A stretch of DNA of 26,448 nt, from assembly GCA_946538445.1 (NCBI GenBank), contig CAMNGO010000006.1, positions 1-26,448 on the forward strand, written 5' to 3'. Source of the DNA: an uncultured Lachnospiraceae bacterium. Lineage in GTDB: Bacteria > Bacillota > Clostridia > Lachnospirales > Lachnospiraceae. Shown piece by piece: positions 7,609 to 14,908 of the stretch. Numbering within the stretch: position 1 is the first letter of the stretch; each line of letters opens with the position of its first letter. The position numbers and the translations under genes are program-made. A model generated the notes under the pieces. It was given only the letters and a program-made list of their open reading frames with translations, was not told where the DNA came from and searched no databases.

Positions 7609-8283
7609 ATGGCAGTAAATAATCCGGAGATACCGGCTGATTTACAGAAAATCGTAAAAGAGGAACAGGAGAAGGCCTTCACCTTATATCTTGATTTTAT
7701 TGTGGACGGCACTGCGTCCATGTACACAGTTTATCCTGCTGTCTACTTTGCCGCGGTTCATATCATAGACGGACTGAACAGATACGAGGTTTTCCCTAAG
7801 CTGGGCATCACGGTCATCCGGGATGAAAAACACGGGGAAGAGACAGAGTGTATCCTGTTTGACAACTCCTGTTACACGGATGACAGTATCCGTTTTTTCA
7901 AGAAACTAAGAAGTATACCTCTTTATGGAGGAGGAGATGACGGTAAAGAATCCGTCCATACAGCCATCCGCAAGTCCCTGTCCAAATTTCAGGGTAATGG
8001 CAGGAACCATGCCATTTTACTTTTCTCGGATGCCTACGGGAGCAACGACAGTGAATCCTTCCTGGATCTTCCCATCGGGCAGGCCATCTTTTTTACCACA
8101 GAGAAGATGAGTGAGGAGGATTTCCGCTTTGCTTTTATCAAGGCAGATGGCAGTATCGATGAGGAAGCCTCCCCAATGTATCTGAAGATAGAGCAGCTGT
8201 TAAAACCTATGAGTACCATCACCATCGACAACGTGGTGAAGCCTCTGAAAGATCTGATGAAGGGGGTATCCATCGGTGTCTGA
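7609..8283 (+). CDS. von Willebrand factor type A (vWA) domain protein
   Basis: This 224-residue protein is nearly all one vWA domain, a metal-dependent protein-binding fold. The MIDAS motif reads DGTAS (33-37), equivalent to DxSxS with Thr for the first Ser. A later GGGDDG stretch (about 107-112) sits where the domain often supplies its Thr/Asp ligand, and LLFSDAYG (about 137-144) fits the strand before the last metal loop. No signal peptide or membrane segment is seen, so it is probably cytosolic. A GGAGG site precedes ATG 7609 by a normal gap. It follows the kinase by 12 bases and overlaps the next gene. vWA, PP2C and kinase triads are known from tellurite-resistance (TerY-type) neighbourhoods, but no Ter genes are in this window. 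Confidence 0.85.
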   Translation: MAVNNPEIPADLQKIVKEEQEKAFTLYLDFIVDGTASMYTVYPAVYFAAVHIIDGLNRYEVFPKLGITVIRDEKHGEETECILFDNSCYTDDSIRFFKKLRSIPLYGGGDDGKESVHTAIRKSLSKFQGNGRNHAILLFSDAYGSNDSESFLDLPIGQAIFFTTEKMSEEDFRFAFIKADGSIDEEASPMYLKIEQLLKPMSTITIDNVVKPLKDLMKGVSIGV

Positions 8284-9508
8284 GGAAGGAAATCGTGCGC
8301 AGACTCTCCCATTGGACTGTTCCAGCAAGGAAGCATTATTCCGTAAGAATCATCCCTTGATCCTTGAGTTGAAGGAGATTCCCGAGATACGGTTTGATGA
8401 TTCTGAAGTGATTGGTCTCGGAGATATCCTGTCGCTGAAAGAACTGTTTTTAAAACAAAATATGGACTATTACCATGTGGACTGTCTGATCCTCTACAAG
8501 ATCGCCAGAAACATGGCGCGGATTCAGCAGAAACTGGCCGGTATACACATCTGTCCGGGTCTCTATGCCCTGGAGGATGTCTATGTGAATCTTAAGGATA
8601 CTGCTTATCCTCTGTATCTTTTGCACCCGGAGAGGTTTCAGCTGATGGAGTTTGAGCAGGATTACGAATGGTATCCGGAGGATGAGAGGATCTTTGGCGA
8701 CCTTGTCCTGTTTGACCGGAAAGCCCAAGCTCTGGCAGACCAGAGGTTTCTTTATAAGATCATGGTTGCCAGTTCCAAAGGAAATGTAAGGATTCCTCCC
8801 AAAGCCAGCACCAGAGATTATTCCGGCCTTTTTTACGGGACTATGCCTGCCGCTTGGAAAGAAGTGTTTGAGGGTGGCAGACTGCTTCCTCTCTCAGAGT
8901 GGGAGCGTCGATTGACGGAAGCAATCGAGATGGAGGAACGCTATGATCAGCAGTCCCGTGACAGGAGTCCCGGGGAGTATACAGAAAGACCCTCGGAGGC
9001 CGAGGAGATCCTGTCGGGAAAAAAGACGGTTCTTGCTCTGTTTGTAATCTTGAGAGGAGAGCGGGCCAATTCCCTGGAGATGAGCCGTTTGTTATATGAG
9101 ACCCAGGACCTTCTGGAACTGGAGCAGGAACATGGCCATTTCCGTCTGATCCAGGGCTTTGTCCATGGAGACGGCGTCGTGCGCCAGAAGGACCTGGATG
9201 AATATCCCATAGGTTTCCGCCTGCAGATACCCCATCAGATCCGGGAATACTCCAAAGTGGAGGCACTTCTGATCGGATGCGAATGGATGATGGATCTGTG
9301 CCGGGATATAACAAGAGAAGGGGTGGACTGTCAATGCCGCCTCTACGTTTTATCCGATGGCAGGATTGAGAACAATAACGTCTATAAGGCCTGCCTGGAC
9401 AAGATATCCCGGCTCATGGAGGAGAAGGTCCGGGTAGAGCTGATCCTGGGAAGGGACAGTCAGTGTGAAGGCTGGGATCATCTGAAGAGGATTATCGGGG
9501 AGGAGTAA
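8276..9508 (+). CDS. Unrecognised two-domain protein, possibly degenerate kinase plus degenerate vWA
   Basis: This 410-residue protein starts at GTG 8276 (AGGGGG at 8261-8266) and overlaps the vWA stop by eight bases. I do not recognise the family. Residues 71-123 have the outline of a kinase catalytic region without catalytic residues: a helix (LILYKIARNMARIQQKL), then GIHICPGLYALEDVYVN where HRDLKPENI would be, then YLLHPERF where a DFG strand would be. Residues 130-195 contain aromatic and charged motifs (DYEWYPEDER, DYSGLFYG). After a polar linker (about 222-248), residues 250-405 look vWA-like, with a strand TVLALFVIL, a YVLSDG strand (357-362), and no DxSxS. It is probably a cytosolic scaffold of the phosphosignalling unit; the domain readings are inference. 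Confidence 0.8.
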   Translation: MSEEGNRAQTLPLDCSSKEALFRKNHPLILELKEIPEIRFDDSEVIGLGDILSLKELFLKQNMDYYHVDCLILYKIARNMARIQQKLAGIHICPGLYALEDVYVNLKDTAYPLYLLHPERFQLMEFEQDYEWYPEDERIFGDLVLFDRKAQALADQRFLYKIMVASSKGNVRIPPKASTRDYSGLFYGTMPAAWKEVFEGGRLLPLSEWERRLTEAIEMEERYDQQSRDRSPGEYTERPSEAEEILSGKKTVLALFVILRGERANSLEMSRLLYETQDLLELEQEHGHFRLIQGFVHGDGVVRQKDLDEYPIGFRLQIPHQIREYSKVEALLIGCEWMMDLCRDITREGVDCQCRLYVLSDGRIENNNVYKACLDKISRLMEEKVRVELILGRDSQCEGWDHLKRIIGEE

Positions 9509-9512
9509 AGGA

Positions 9513-9965
9513 ATGCTTGGCTGGCTCAAAGATTTTCACCGGAAAACCATGGAGGAATACCGGAAGGGCATGGAAGGGGAGATGGAGGCCTGGAAGAAGA
9601 AGGTGATGCAGATTCACCGGGAGGCAGAATTTCTCTTCTACGTGGACGAAATGGAGGATTATACCCCCGGCTCACCCGATGGAATCTGTCTGGTGAGAGG
9701 AGAAGTGGTAAAGGGAAATCTTCAGGCAGGAGACGGGATCCTTCTGCTGAATGGGGAAGGAAATCATCTTGCAAGAGCCCTGATCCGATCTGATGTGGAA
9801 GAGAAAGAAGACCGTCGGAAAGGCCTTCTGAAACGCAAGAGAAATGAGTTCAAGATGGAAGTGACCGAACTGTACGACAGGAAGGCAGATGAGCTGGATG
9901 AGGCCGGGTTACGTCGCTTTCTCTGGAGACTTTTCGTGGAATCATCCCTGATAATGGAAGATTAA
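9513..9965 (+). CDS. Small protein with EF-Tu-domain-2-like beta barrel between helical ends
   Basis: This 150-residue protein has a strongly charged N-terminal helix (1-38), a central beta segment (about 40-98) and a charged helical C-terminus. The central part (DGICLVRGEVVKGNLQAGD, then ILLLNGEG) has the pattern of translation-factor domain 2, where a GxVxxGxLxxGD turn is typical. No GTPase domain is present, so it is not an elongation factor. It starts four bases after the preceding stop, with GGAGG at about 9499-9503, and ends the cassette just before a terminator. Its function is unknown; operon position suggests a part in the same phosphosignalling complex. The coding call is firm and the fold is inference. 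Confidence 0.78.
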   Translation: MLGWLKDFHRKTMEEYRKGMEGEMEAWKKKVMQIHREAEFLFYVDEMEDYTPGSPDGICLVRGEVVKGNLQAGDGILLLNGEGNHLARALIRSDVEEKEDRRKGLLKRKRNEFKMEVTELYDRKADELDEAGLRRFLWRLFVESSLIMED

Positions 9966-9983
9966 CAGACGGAAATTTCAAAG

Positions 9984-10008
9984 AATCCCTTAAAGGAAGG
10001 GGATTTTT
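9984..10008 (+). terminator. Intrinsic terminator ending the phosphosignalling cassette
   Basis: AATCCCTT (9984-9991) pairs with AAGGGGATT (about 9997-10005) with one bulged base, followed by a short T run. It lies 19 bases after the last stop of the cassette. Confidence 0.7.
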
Positions 10009-10019
10009 CCAAAAGTATG

Positions 10020-10080
10020 GAATTAAAATGAATAAAAATAAATTAGAACTTGCATTTTTGGCGGAAATGAATTAAAATGA
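10020..10080 (+). repeat. 12-bp direct repeat in the aminotransferase leader
   Basis: GAATTAAAATGA occurs at 10020-10031 and exactly again at 10069-10080, 49 bases apart in AT-rich DNA. The second copy contains the proposed -10 box TAAAAT. It may be two promoter copies, a regulator site, or chance in AT-rich sequence. Confidence 0.45.
10050..10078 (+). promoter_or_regulatory. Sigma-A-type promoter for the aspartate aminotransferase gene
   Basis: TTGCAT (10050-10055) and TAAAAT (10073-10078) are separated by exactly 17 bases. The expected start near 10085 falls within the left arm of the following hairpin. Confidence 0.6.
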
Positions 10081-10127
10081 TACAAGATTGCTAAAACGGC
10101 GGCTGTCGGGCAATCTTGTATTTTTTT
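10081..10127 (+). terminator. Perfect 11-bp terminator hairpin in the aminotransferase leader
   Basis: TACAAGATTGC (10081-10091) pairs perfectly with GCAATCTTGTA (10110-10120) across an 18-base loop, and T7 follows (10121-10127). It sits 41 bases before the start codon. It would stop transcripts entering from upstream; transcripts starting near 10085 would lack part of the left arm and form a shorter stem. Confidence 0.7.
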
Positions 10128-10167
10128 GTGAATAACATTTATAAAATAGACCATTCAGGAGGTAATG

Positions 10168-11448
10168 ATGAAAGCATATCAGGAGTTATCCAGAGAAGAG
10201 TTGATCTCTTTACATGAGGAATTATTGAAAGAATATGATGCCTGGAAGGAAAAAGATCTGACCCTTAACATGGCCAGAGGAAAGCCAAGTTCCGCCCAAT
10301 TGGATCTTACCAATGACATCATGACGGTTTTGGGACATGATGATTATTATTCGGAGGACGGCACTGACCTTCGTAACTATGGTATCCTTGACGGTATCTG
10401 TGAAGCAAAGAAACTCATGGGGGATGTGATGGATGCAAAACCATCCCAGACTATCGTATTCGGTAACTCCAGCCTGAAGATCATGTTCGATACCGTCTCC
10501 CAGGCCTATACATTCGGTATCCTGGGTTCCACACCCTGGTGCAAGCTGGATAAGGTGAAATTCCTGTGCCCGGTTCCCGGTTACGACCGCCACTTCGGAA
10601 TCACTGCCCAGTTCGGCATTGAGATGATTCCCATTCCCATGGACGAGAACGGGCCGGATATGGACCTGGTGGAAGAGTATGTCAACAATGATGAGACGGT
10701 AAAGGGAATCTGGTGTGTTCCCAAATATTCCAATCCCACCGGTATCGTATACTCCGAGGAGACCGTAAAGAGATTTGCGGCTCTGAAACCGGCTGCCAAA
10801 GATTTCCGGATTTTCTGGGATAATGCTTATGCTTTACATCATCTCTACCCGGATATTGACGTGGATATTCCAAACATCCTGGAAGAGTGTGAGAAGGCCG
10901 GCAATCCGGATATGGTATACCAGTTCGCCTCCACTTCCAAGATTACATTCCCCGGCGCAGGAATCGCTGCCATGTCCGCCTCGGAAGCAAATATCGAGGA
11001 AGTGAAATACAGGTTATCCTGGCAGACCATCGGTTATGACAAGATCAATGAATTGAGACATGTGAGATATTTTAAAAATGTGGAGGGCCTTTCCACTCAT
11101 TTGAAAAAGCATGCGGATATCATGCGCCCCAAATTTCAGGCAACCCTGGAGATGCTGGACAAGGAACTGTCCGACCTGAAGATCGCCAGATGGACCAATC
11201 CTCTGGGCGGATATTTCATTTCCTTTGACGCCATGGAAGGCTGTGCGAAGAAGATCGTGGCCAAATGTAAGGAAGCCGGCGTAACCATGACAGAAGCCGG
11301 TGCCACCTTCCCATACGGAGTGGATCCCAAGGATTCCAACATCCGTATTGCCCCTACCTTCCCTCCGCTGGATGAGATCGTGACGGCGGTCAGTCTCTTC
11401 ATCACCTGCGTGAAACTGGTTTCCGTGGAAAAGCTGCTGGAAGAATAA
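10168..11448 (+). CDS. Aspartate aminotransferase, type Ic (fold type I PLP enzyme)
   Basis: This is a 426-residue PLP-dependent aminotransferase, expected to interconvert aspartate and 2-oxoglutarate with oxaloacetate and glutamate in the cytosol. It has the layout of the distinct group that includes the mycobacterial Rv3722c enzyme, rather than classical AspC. Evidence includes the N-terminal NMARGKPS motif, NPTG, D218 and Y221 in WDNAYALHHLY, and the Schiff-base K258 in STSKITFPGAG. The C-terminal domain carries GGYFISF and a conserved Arg in SNIRIAPTFPP, expected to bind the substrate carboxylate. The start is taken as the second of two adjacent ATGs (10168), five bases after AGGAGG (10157-10162); the first ATG (10165) is too close. 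It appears to be monocistronic from its own promoter. Confidence 0.92.
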   Translation: MKAYQELSREELISLHEELLKEYDAWKEKDLTLNMARGKPSSAQLDLTNDIMTVLGHDDYYSEDGTDLRNYGILDGICEAKKLMGDVMDAKPSQTIVFGNSSLKIMFDTVSQAYTFGILGSTPWCKLDKVKFLCPVPGYDRHFGITAQFGIEMIPIPMDENGPDMDLVEEYVNNDETVKGIWCVPKYSNPTGIVYSEETVKRFAALKPAAKDFRIFWDNAYALHHLYPDIDVDIPNILEECEKAGNPDMVYQFASTSKITFPGAGIAAMSASEANIEEVKYRLSWQTIGYDKINELRHVRYFKNVEGLSTHLKKHADIMRPKFQATLEMLDKELSDLKIARWTNPLGGYFISFDAMEGCAKKIVAKCKEAGVTMTEAGATFPYGVDPKDSNIRIAPTFPPLDEIVTAVSLFITCVKLVSVEKLLEE

Positions 11449-11475
11449 TACGAACGGATGTTCCTAAATATTTGC

Positions 11476-11504
11476 TTGAAAGATTGAAATGATTGTATTA
11501 CACT
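11476..11504 (+). promoter_or_regulatory. Promoter of the murF-topoisomerase unit
   Basis: TTGAAA (11476-11481) and TACACT (11499-11504) are spaced by 17 bases. The expected transcription start near 11511 would place the whole following hairpin in the mRNA leader. Confidence 0.6.
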
Positions 11505-11511
11505 AGGAGTG

Positions 11512-11582
11512 TTGGCAATCAGCATAATCAAGAAAAGCGTTTTGCCAAGACATATGACCTGGCAAAGCGCTTTTCTTTTTTT
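11512..11582 (+). promoter_or_regulatory. Probable transcription attenuator in the murF leader
   Basis: A 17-bp stem pairs AGAAAAGCGTTTTGCCA (11531-11547) with TGGCAAAGCGCTTTTCT (11560-11576), with one G-U pair and a 12-base loop. Seven Ts follow (11576-11582). The murF ribosome binding site starts only 12 bases later, so no promoter fits between them and murF mRNA must read through. Upstream, TTGGCAA (11512-11518) is complementary to TTGCCAA (11542-11548) in the left arm and could form an antiterminator. No known riboswitch class or T-box is recognised. Confidence 0.65.
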
Positions 11583-11603
11583 GATACATTTCAGGAGGCA
11601 GAT

Positions 11604-12971
11604 ATGGATAATATTACCATTAAAGATATCGTGAAGGTGACAGGCGGACGACTCCTGTGTGGTGACGAGAATAAGATGATCAAAGAGTTCTCCATCGACT
11701 CCAGAACCGGAAGTGAGGACAGTATCTTCGTTCCCATCATCGGGGAGCGGGTGGATGCCCATCGTTTTATCGACAGTGCCCTGGAGATAAACGGGGCCAC
11801 ATTTACCCAGGAACATGACCGGGCAGATTCGGAAAAGCCCTGGATCCGGGTGGATGATACTTTGGAAGCCATGCAGAAGGTTGGAACTTATTACAGGGAT
11901 CAGATGAATCTTCCTGTGGTTGCAGTGACGGGCAGTGTAGGGAAAACCACCACCCGGGAGATGATCGCCAAAGCCTTGTCCGCAGGGCTTAAGGTCTATC
12001 AGACCCAGGGAAACCAGAATTCCCAGGTGGGAGTTCCCCTGACCCTGTCCCATATGACAAGAGAAGACCAGGTGGCTGTCCTGGAGATCGGGATGAGTGA
12101 GCGGGGACAGATTGAGAAGCTTACCACCATGATCCGGCCTGATATCGCTGTGGTTACCGTGATCGGCGTCAGTCACATCGCCCAGCTGAAAACCCAGGAG
12201 AATATCTGTCTGGAGAAGATGGATATCGTCAAGGGTCTCCATGAGGATGGCAAGGTCTTCCTCAACGGGGATGATTCCTTCCTTAAGAGATACCGCGGAA
12301 AACTTCCCTTTGAGACCTATTTCTACGGGCTTGATGAGGAATGTGATTACCGTGCGGAACATATTAATACAAGGCATGGCTCCACCTCCTTTGACTTCTG
12401 TTATGAGGACAAGCAGATTCCGGTTACATTGGAAGTGATGGGAGACCATTATGTGAGAAACGCTCTGGTCGCTCTTGGGATTGCCCATCAGATGGGTCTG
12501 GATCCGGCAGCAGCTGCCGGGCAGCTGAAACATTTCCACGGGCAGAGACAGCGGATGATCCCGGCAGAAGCCTGCTATCTCATTGATGATACATATAATG
12601 CCAGCCCCGATTCCATGCGGGCATCCTTAAGAGTCCTGTCCACCATGGACGGTATCAGCGGCAGGAGGATCGCTGTCCTGGCGGATATGCTTGAGCTGGG
12701 AGAAAATGAAAAAACCTACCACTATGAGATCGGCAGGTATATCGCCGGGGAGCAGATCGATGAGGTCTATGTCTACGGGGACCTGTCCCTGGAGATACTC
12801 CGGGGAATCACGGACTCTACCGATAAGATAAAAACCCGCCATTTTCCTGACAGGGAATCCCTGACTGCTTTCCTGCTGGATTATGTGAAGAAAGATGATA
12901 TCGTGTTATTGAAAGGTTCAAATGGCATGAAGCTGAGTGAAGTTTCCCAGGCCATTCAAAGTAAGGAATAA
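11604..12971 (+). CDS. murF: UDP-N-acetylmuramoyl-tripeptide--D-alanyl-D-alanine ligase MurF
   Basis: MurF is the cytosolic ATP-dependent ligase that adds D-Ala-D-Ala to UDP-MurNAc-tripeptide, the last step of the soluble peptidoglycan precursor. The 455-residue protein shows the three Mur-ligase domains: an N-terminal substrate domain with DSRTGSEDSIFVPI (32-45), a central ATPase domain with P-loop GSVGKTTT (110-117), and a C-terminal domain. DDTYNASPDSM is a MurF hallmark. The start is ATG 11604, five bases after GGAGG (11594-11598). The frame stays open upstream to 11493 but crosses the attenuator hairpin, so that extension is not coding. ParE begins six bases after the stop, suggesting one transcript for precursor synthesis and DNA decatenation. 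Confidence 0.96.
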   Translation: MDNITIKDIVKVTGGRLLCGDENKMIKEFSIDSRTGSEDSIFVPIIGERVDAHRFIDSALEINGATFTQEHDRADSEKPWIRVDDTLEAMQKVGTYYRDQMNLPVVAVTGSVGKTTTREMIAKALSAGLKVYQTQGNQNSQVGVPLTLSHMTREDQVAVLEIGMSERGQIEKLTTMIRPDIAVVTVIGVSHIAQLKTQENICLEKMDIVKGLHEDGKVFLNGDDSFLKRYRGKLPFETYFYGLDEECDYRAEHINTRHGSTSFDFCYEDKQIPVTLEVMGDHYVRNALVALGIAHQMGLDPAAAAGQLKHFHGQRQRMIPAEACYLIDDTYNASPDSMRASLRVLSTMDGISGRRIAVLADMLELGENEKTYHYEIGRYIAGEQIDEVYVYGDLSLEILRGITDSTDKIKTRHFPDRESLTAFLLDYVKKDDIVLLKGSNGMKLSEVSQAIQSKE

Positions 12972-12976
12972 AAACT

Positions 12977-14908
12977 ATGCCACAGGATAATTACAAGACA
13001 AATGAAAACTATGATGCCAACAGCATCGCTATCCTGGAAGGGCTGGAAGCAGTCCGGAAGCGCCCCGGTATGTACATCGGAAGTGTTTCTACCAAGGGTC
13101 TTAATCATCTGATCTATGAGATTGTGGATAATTCCGTGGATGAACATCTGGCGGGCCACTGTGATCGGATTCAGGTAATCCTGGATGAGGACGGGTCTGC
13201 CACCATCTCCGACAACGGAAGAGGAATCCCGGTGGGGATCAACGAGAAAACAGGCCTGCCTGCGGTGGAGGTTGTTTTCACTATGCTCCATGCCGGCGGT
13301 AAATTCGGAAATGGCGGTTATAAGATCTCCGGCGGTCTCCATGGAGTGGGGGCATCCGTGGTGAATGCCCTGTCCGTCTGGCTGGAAGTCAGGATTCAGT
13401 CCGATGGAAAGGTCTACCAGCAGATGTTTGAACGGGGCAAAGCTGTGGCTCCCCTGGAGATGATCGGCAAGTGCAGAAAAGAGGACAGTGGAACCACCGT
13501 CACTTTCCTGCCGGACGATGAGATCTTTGACAGAACTTACTTTAAAGCCAGCTCCATCAAAAGCCGCCTTCATGAGACGGCCTACTTAAATCCCGGTCTT
13601 ACCATCACCTTTGAGAACCGGAGAGCCGGGGAAGAAGAAGTCATCGTCTACCATGAGCCCGAAGGCCTGAAAGCCTATGTGGAGGACCTGAATAAGGGAA
13701 AACACAGTGTCACGGAGGTGGTATATTTCCACCGGATGGTGGATGAGATCGATGTGGAGATCGCCTTTCAGTACGTGGATGAGTTCCAGGAAGAGATCCT
13801 GGGATTCTGCAACAATATCGGAACCATGGAAGGTGGCACCCATATCACCGGATTTAAGACGAAGTTTACCATGGTGATGAATCAGTACGCCCGCGACATC
13901 GGGGTTCTAAAAGAGAAGGACTCCAATTTTACCGGGGCCGATGTCCGAAACGGCATGACAGCCGTCATCTCCATCAAACATAAAGATCCCCGTTTTGAGG
14001 GGCAGACCAAAACCAAACTGGATAATCCGGATGCAGGAAAGGCAGTATCCGATGTAGTGGGTGAAGAACTGACCATGTACTTTGACCGCCATCTGGAGGA
14101 ACTTAAAAGTATCCTGGCCTGCGCGGAGAAATCTGCCAAGATCCGTAAAGTAGAGGAGAAAGCCAAGACCAACCTGATCTCCAAATCCAAGTTTTCCATT
14201 GATTCCAACGGTAAGCTGGCCAACTGTGAGAGCCGGAAACCGGAGGAGTGTGAAGTCTTTATCGTGGAGGGAGATTCTGCCGGAGGTTCTGCCAAAACTG
14301 CCAGAAACCGCAAGACCCAGGCCATTCTGCCTATCCGTGGCAAGATCCTGAACGTGGAGAAAGCCTCCATGGACAAGGTCCTGGCCAATGCAGAGATCAA
14401 AACGATGATCCATACCTTCGGCTGTGGTTTCTCGGAAGGATACGGAAATGATTTCGATATCAGTAAGCTCCGCTACCATAAGATCATCATTATGACGGAT
14501 GCGGATGTGGATGGTGCTCATATTGCAACTCTCCTCCTGACCTTCTTCTACCGGTTTATGCCTGACCTGATCCATCACGGTCACGTTTTTCTGGCCACAC
14601 CGCCCTTATATAAGGCGATTCCCAAGAAAGGCAAGGAAGAATACCTCTACGACGATAAAGCCCTGGAAAGGTATCGTAAGACCCACAGCGGGGCCTTTAC
14701 TCTCCAGAGGTACAAGGGACTTGGGGAGATGGATGCCGACCAGCTCTGGGAGACCACTTTATGCCCGGAGACACGGATCTTAAAACAGGTGGAGATCGAG
14801 GACGGCAGGATGGCTTCCCAGATCACCTCCATGCTCATGGGCAGCGAGGTGGCACCCAGAAGGGAATTCATTCATGAACATGCACAAGATGCGGAGGTAG
14901 ATGTATAG
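12977..14908 (+). CDS. parE: Type IIA topoisomerase ATPase/TOPRIM subunit, probably topoisomerase IV ParE
   Basis: This 643-residue subunit hydrolyses ATP to drive strand passage with the cleavage subunit encoded next. The GHKL ATPase domain shows E48 and N52, DNGRGI (79-84) and GGLHGVGAS (119-127). A transducer domain follows, then the TOPRIM domain with EGDSAGGSA from E431 and the metal-binding D508, D510 and D512 in DADVDG. The length fits GyrB/ParE of Gram-positive bacteria. The sequence alone does not separate GyrB from ParE; the ParE call leans on the partner lacking the GyrA box and on the location beside murF rather than dnaA-recF. Its last codons overlap the partner start. Confidence 0.85.
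   Translation: MPQDNYKTNENYDANSIAILEGLEAVRKRPGMYIGSVSTKGLNHLIYEIVDNSVDEHLAGHCDRIQVILDEDGSATISDNGRGIPVGINEKTGLPAVEVVFTMLHAGGKFGNGGYKISGGLHGVGASVVNALSVWLEVRIQSDGKVYQQMFERGKAVAPLEMIGKCRKEDSGTTVTFLPDDEIFDRTYFKASSIKSRLHETAYLNPGLTITFENRRAGEEEVIVYHEPEGLKAYVEDLNKGKHSVTEVVYFHRMVDEIDVEIAFQYVDEFQEEILGFCNNIGTMEGGTHITGFKTKFTMVMNQYARDIGVLKEKDSNFTGADVRNGMTAVISIKHKDPRFEGQTKTKLDNPDAGKAVSDVVGEELTMYFDRHLEELKSILACAEKSAKIRKVEEKAKTNLISKSKFSIDSNGKLANCESRKPEECEVFIVEGDSAGGSAKTARNRKTQAILPIRGKILNVEKASMDKVLANAEIKTMIHTFGCGFSEGYGNDFDISKLRYHKIIIMTDADVDGAHIATLLLTFFYRFMPDLIHHGHVFLATPPLYKAIPKKGKEEYLYDDKALERYRKTHSGAFTLQRYKGLGEMDADQLWETTLCPETRILKQVEIEDGRMASQITSMLMGSEVAPRREFIHEHAQDAEVDV

Noticed and set aside
10081..10127. Aminotransferase leader considered as a T-box or amino-acid riboswitch
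   Set aside because: It is too short, and no T-box sequence or riboswitch core is visible; only a simple terminator hairpin is supported.
11493..11603. Upstream extension of the murF frame
   Set aside because: It runs through the 17-bp terminator stem and T tract; GGAGG and ATG 11604 give the better start.
11136..12539. 467-codon - strand open frame across the aminotransferase and murF
   Set aside because: It is antisense to two well-recognised genes and crosses the murF attenuator; its composition looks like a shadow.
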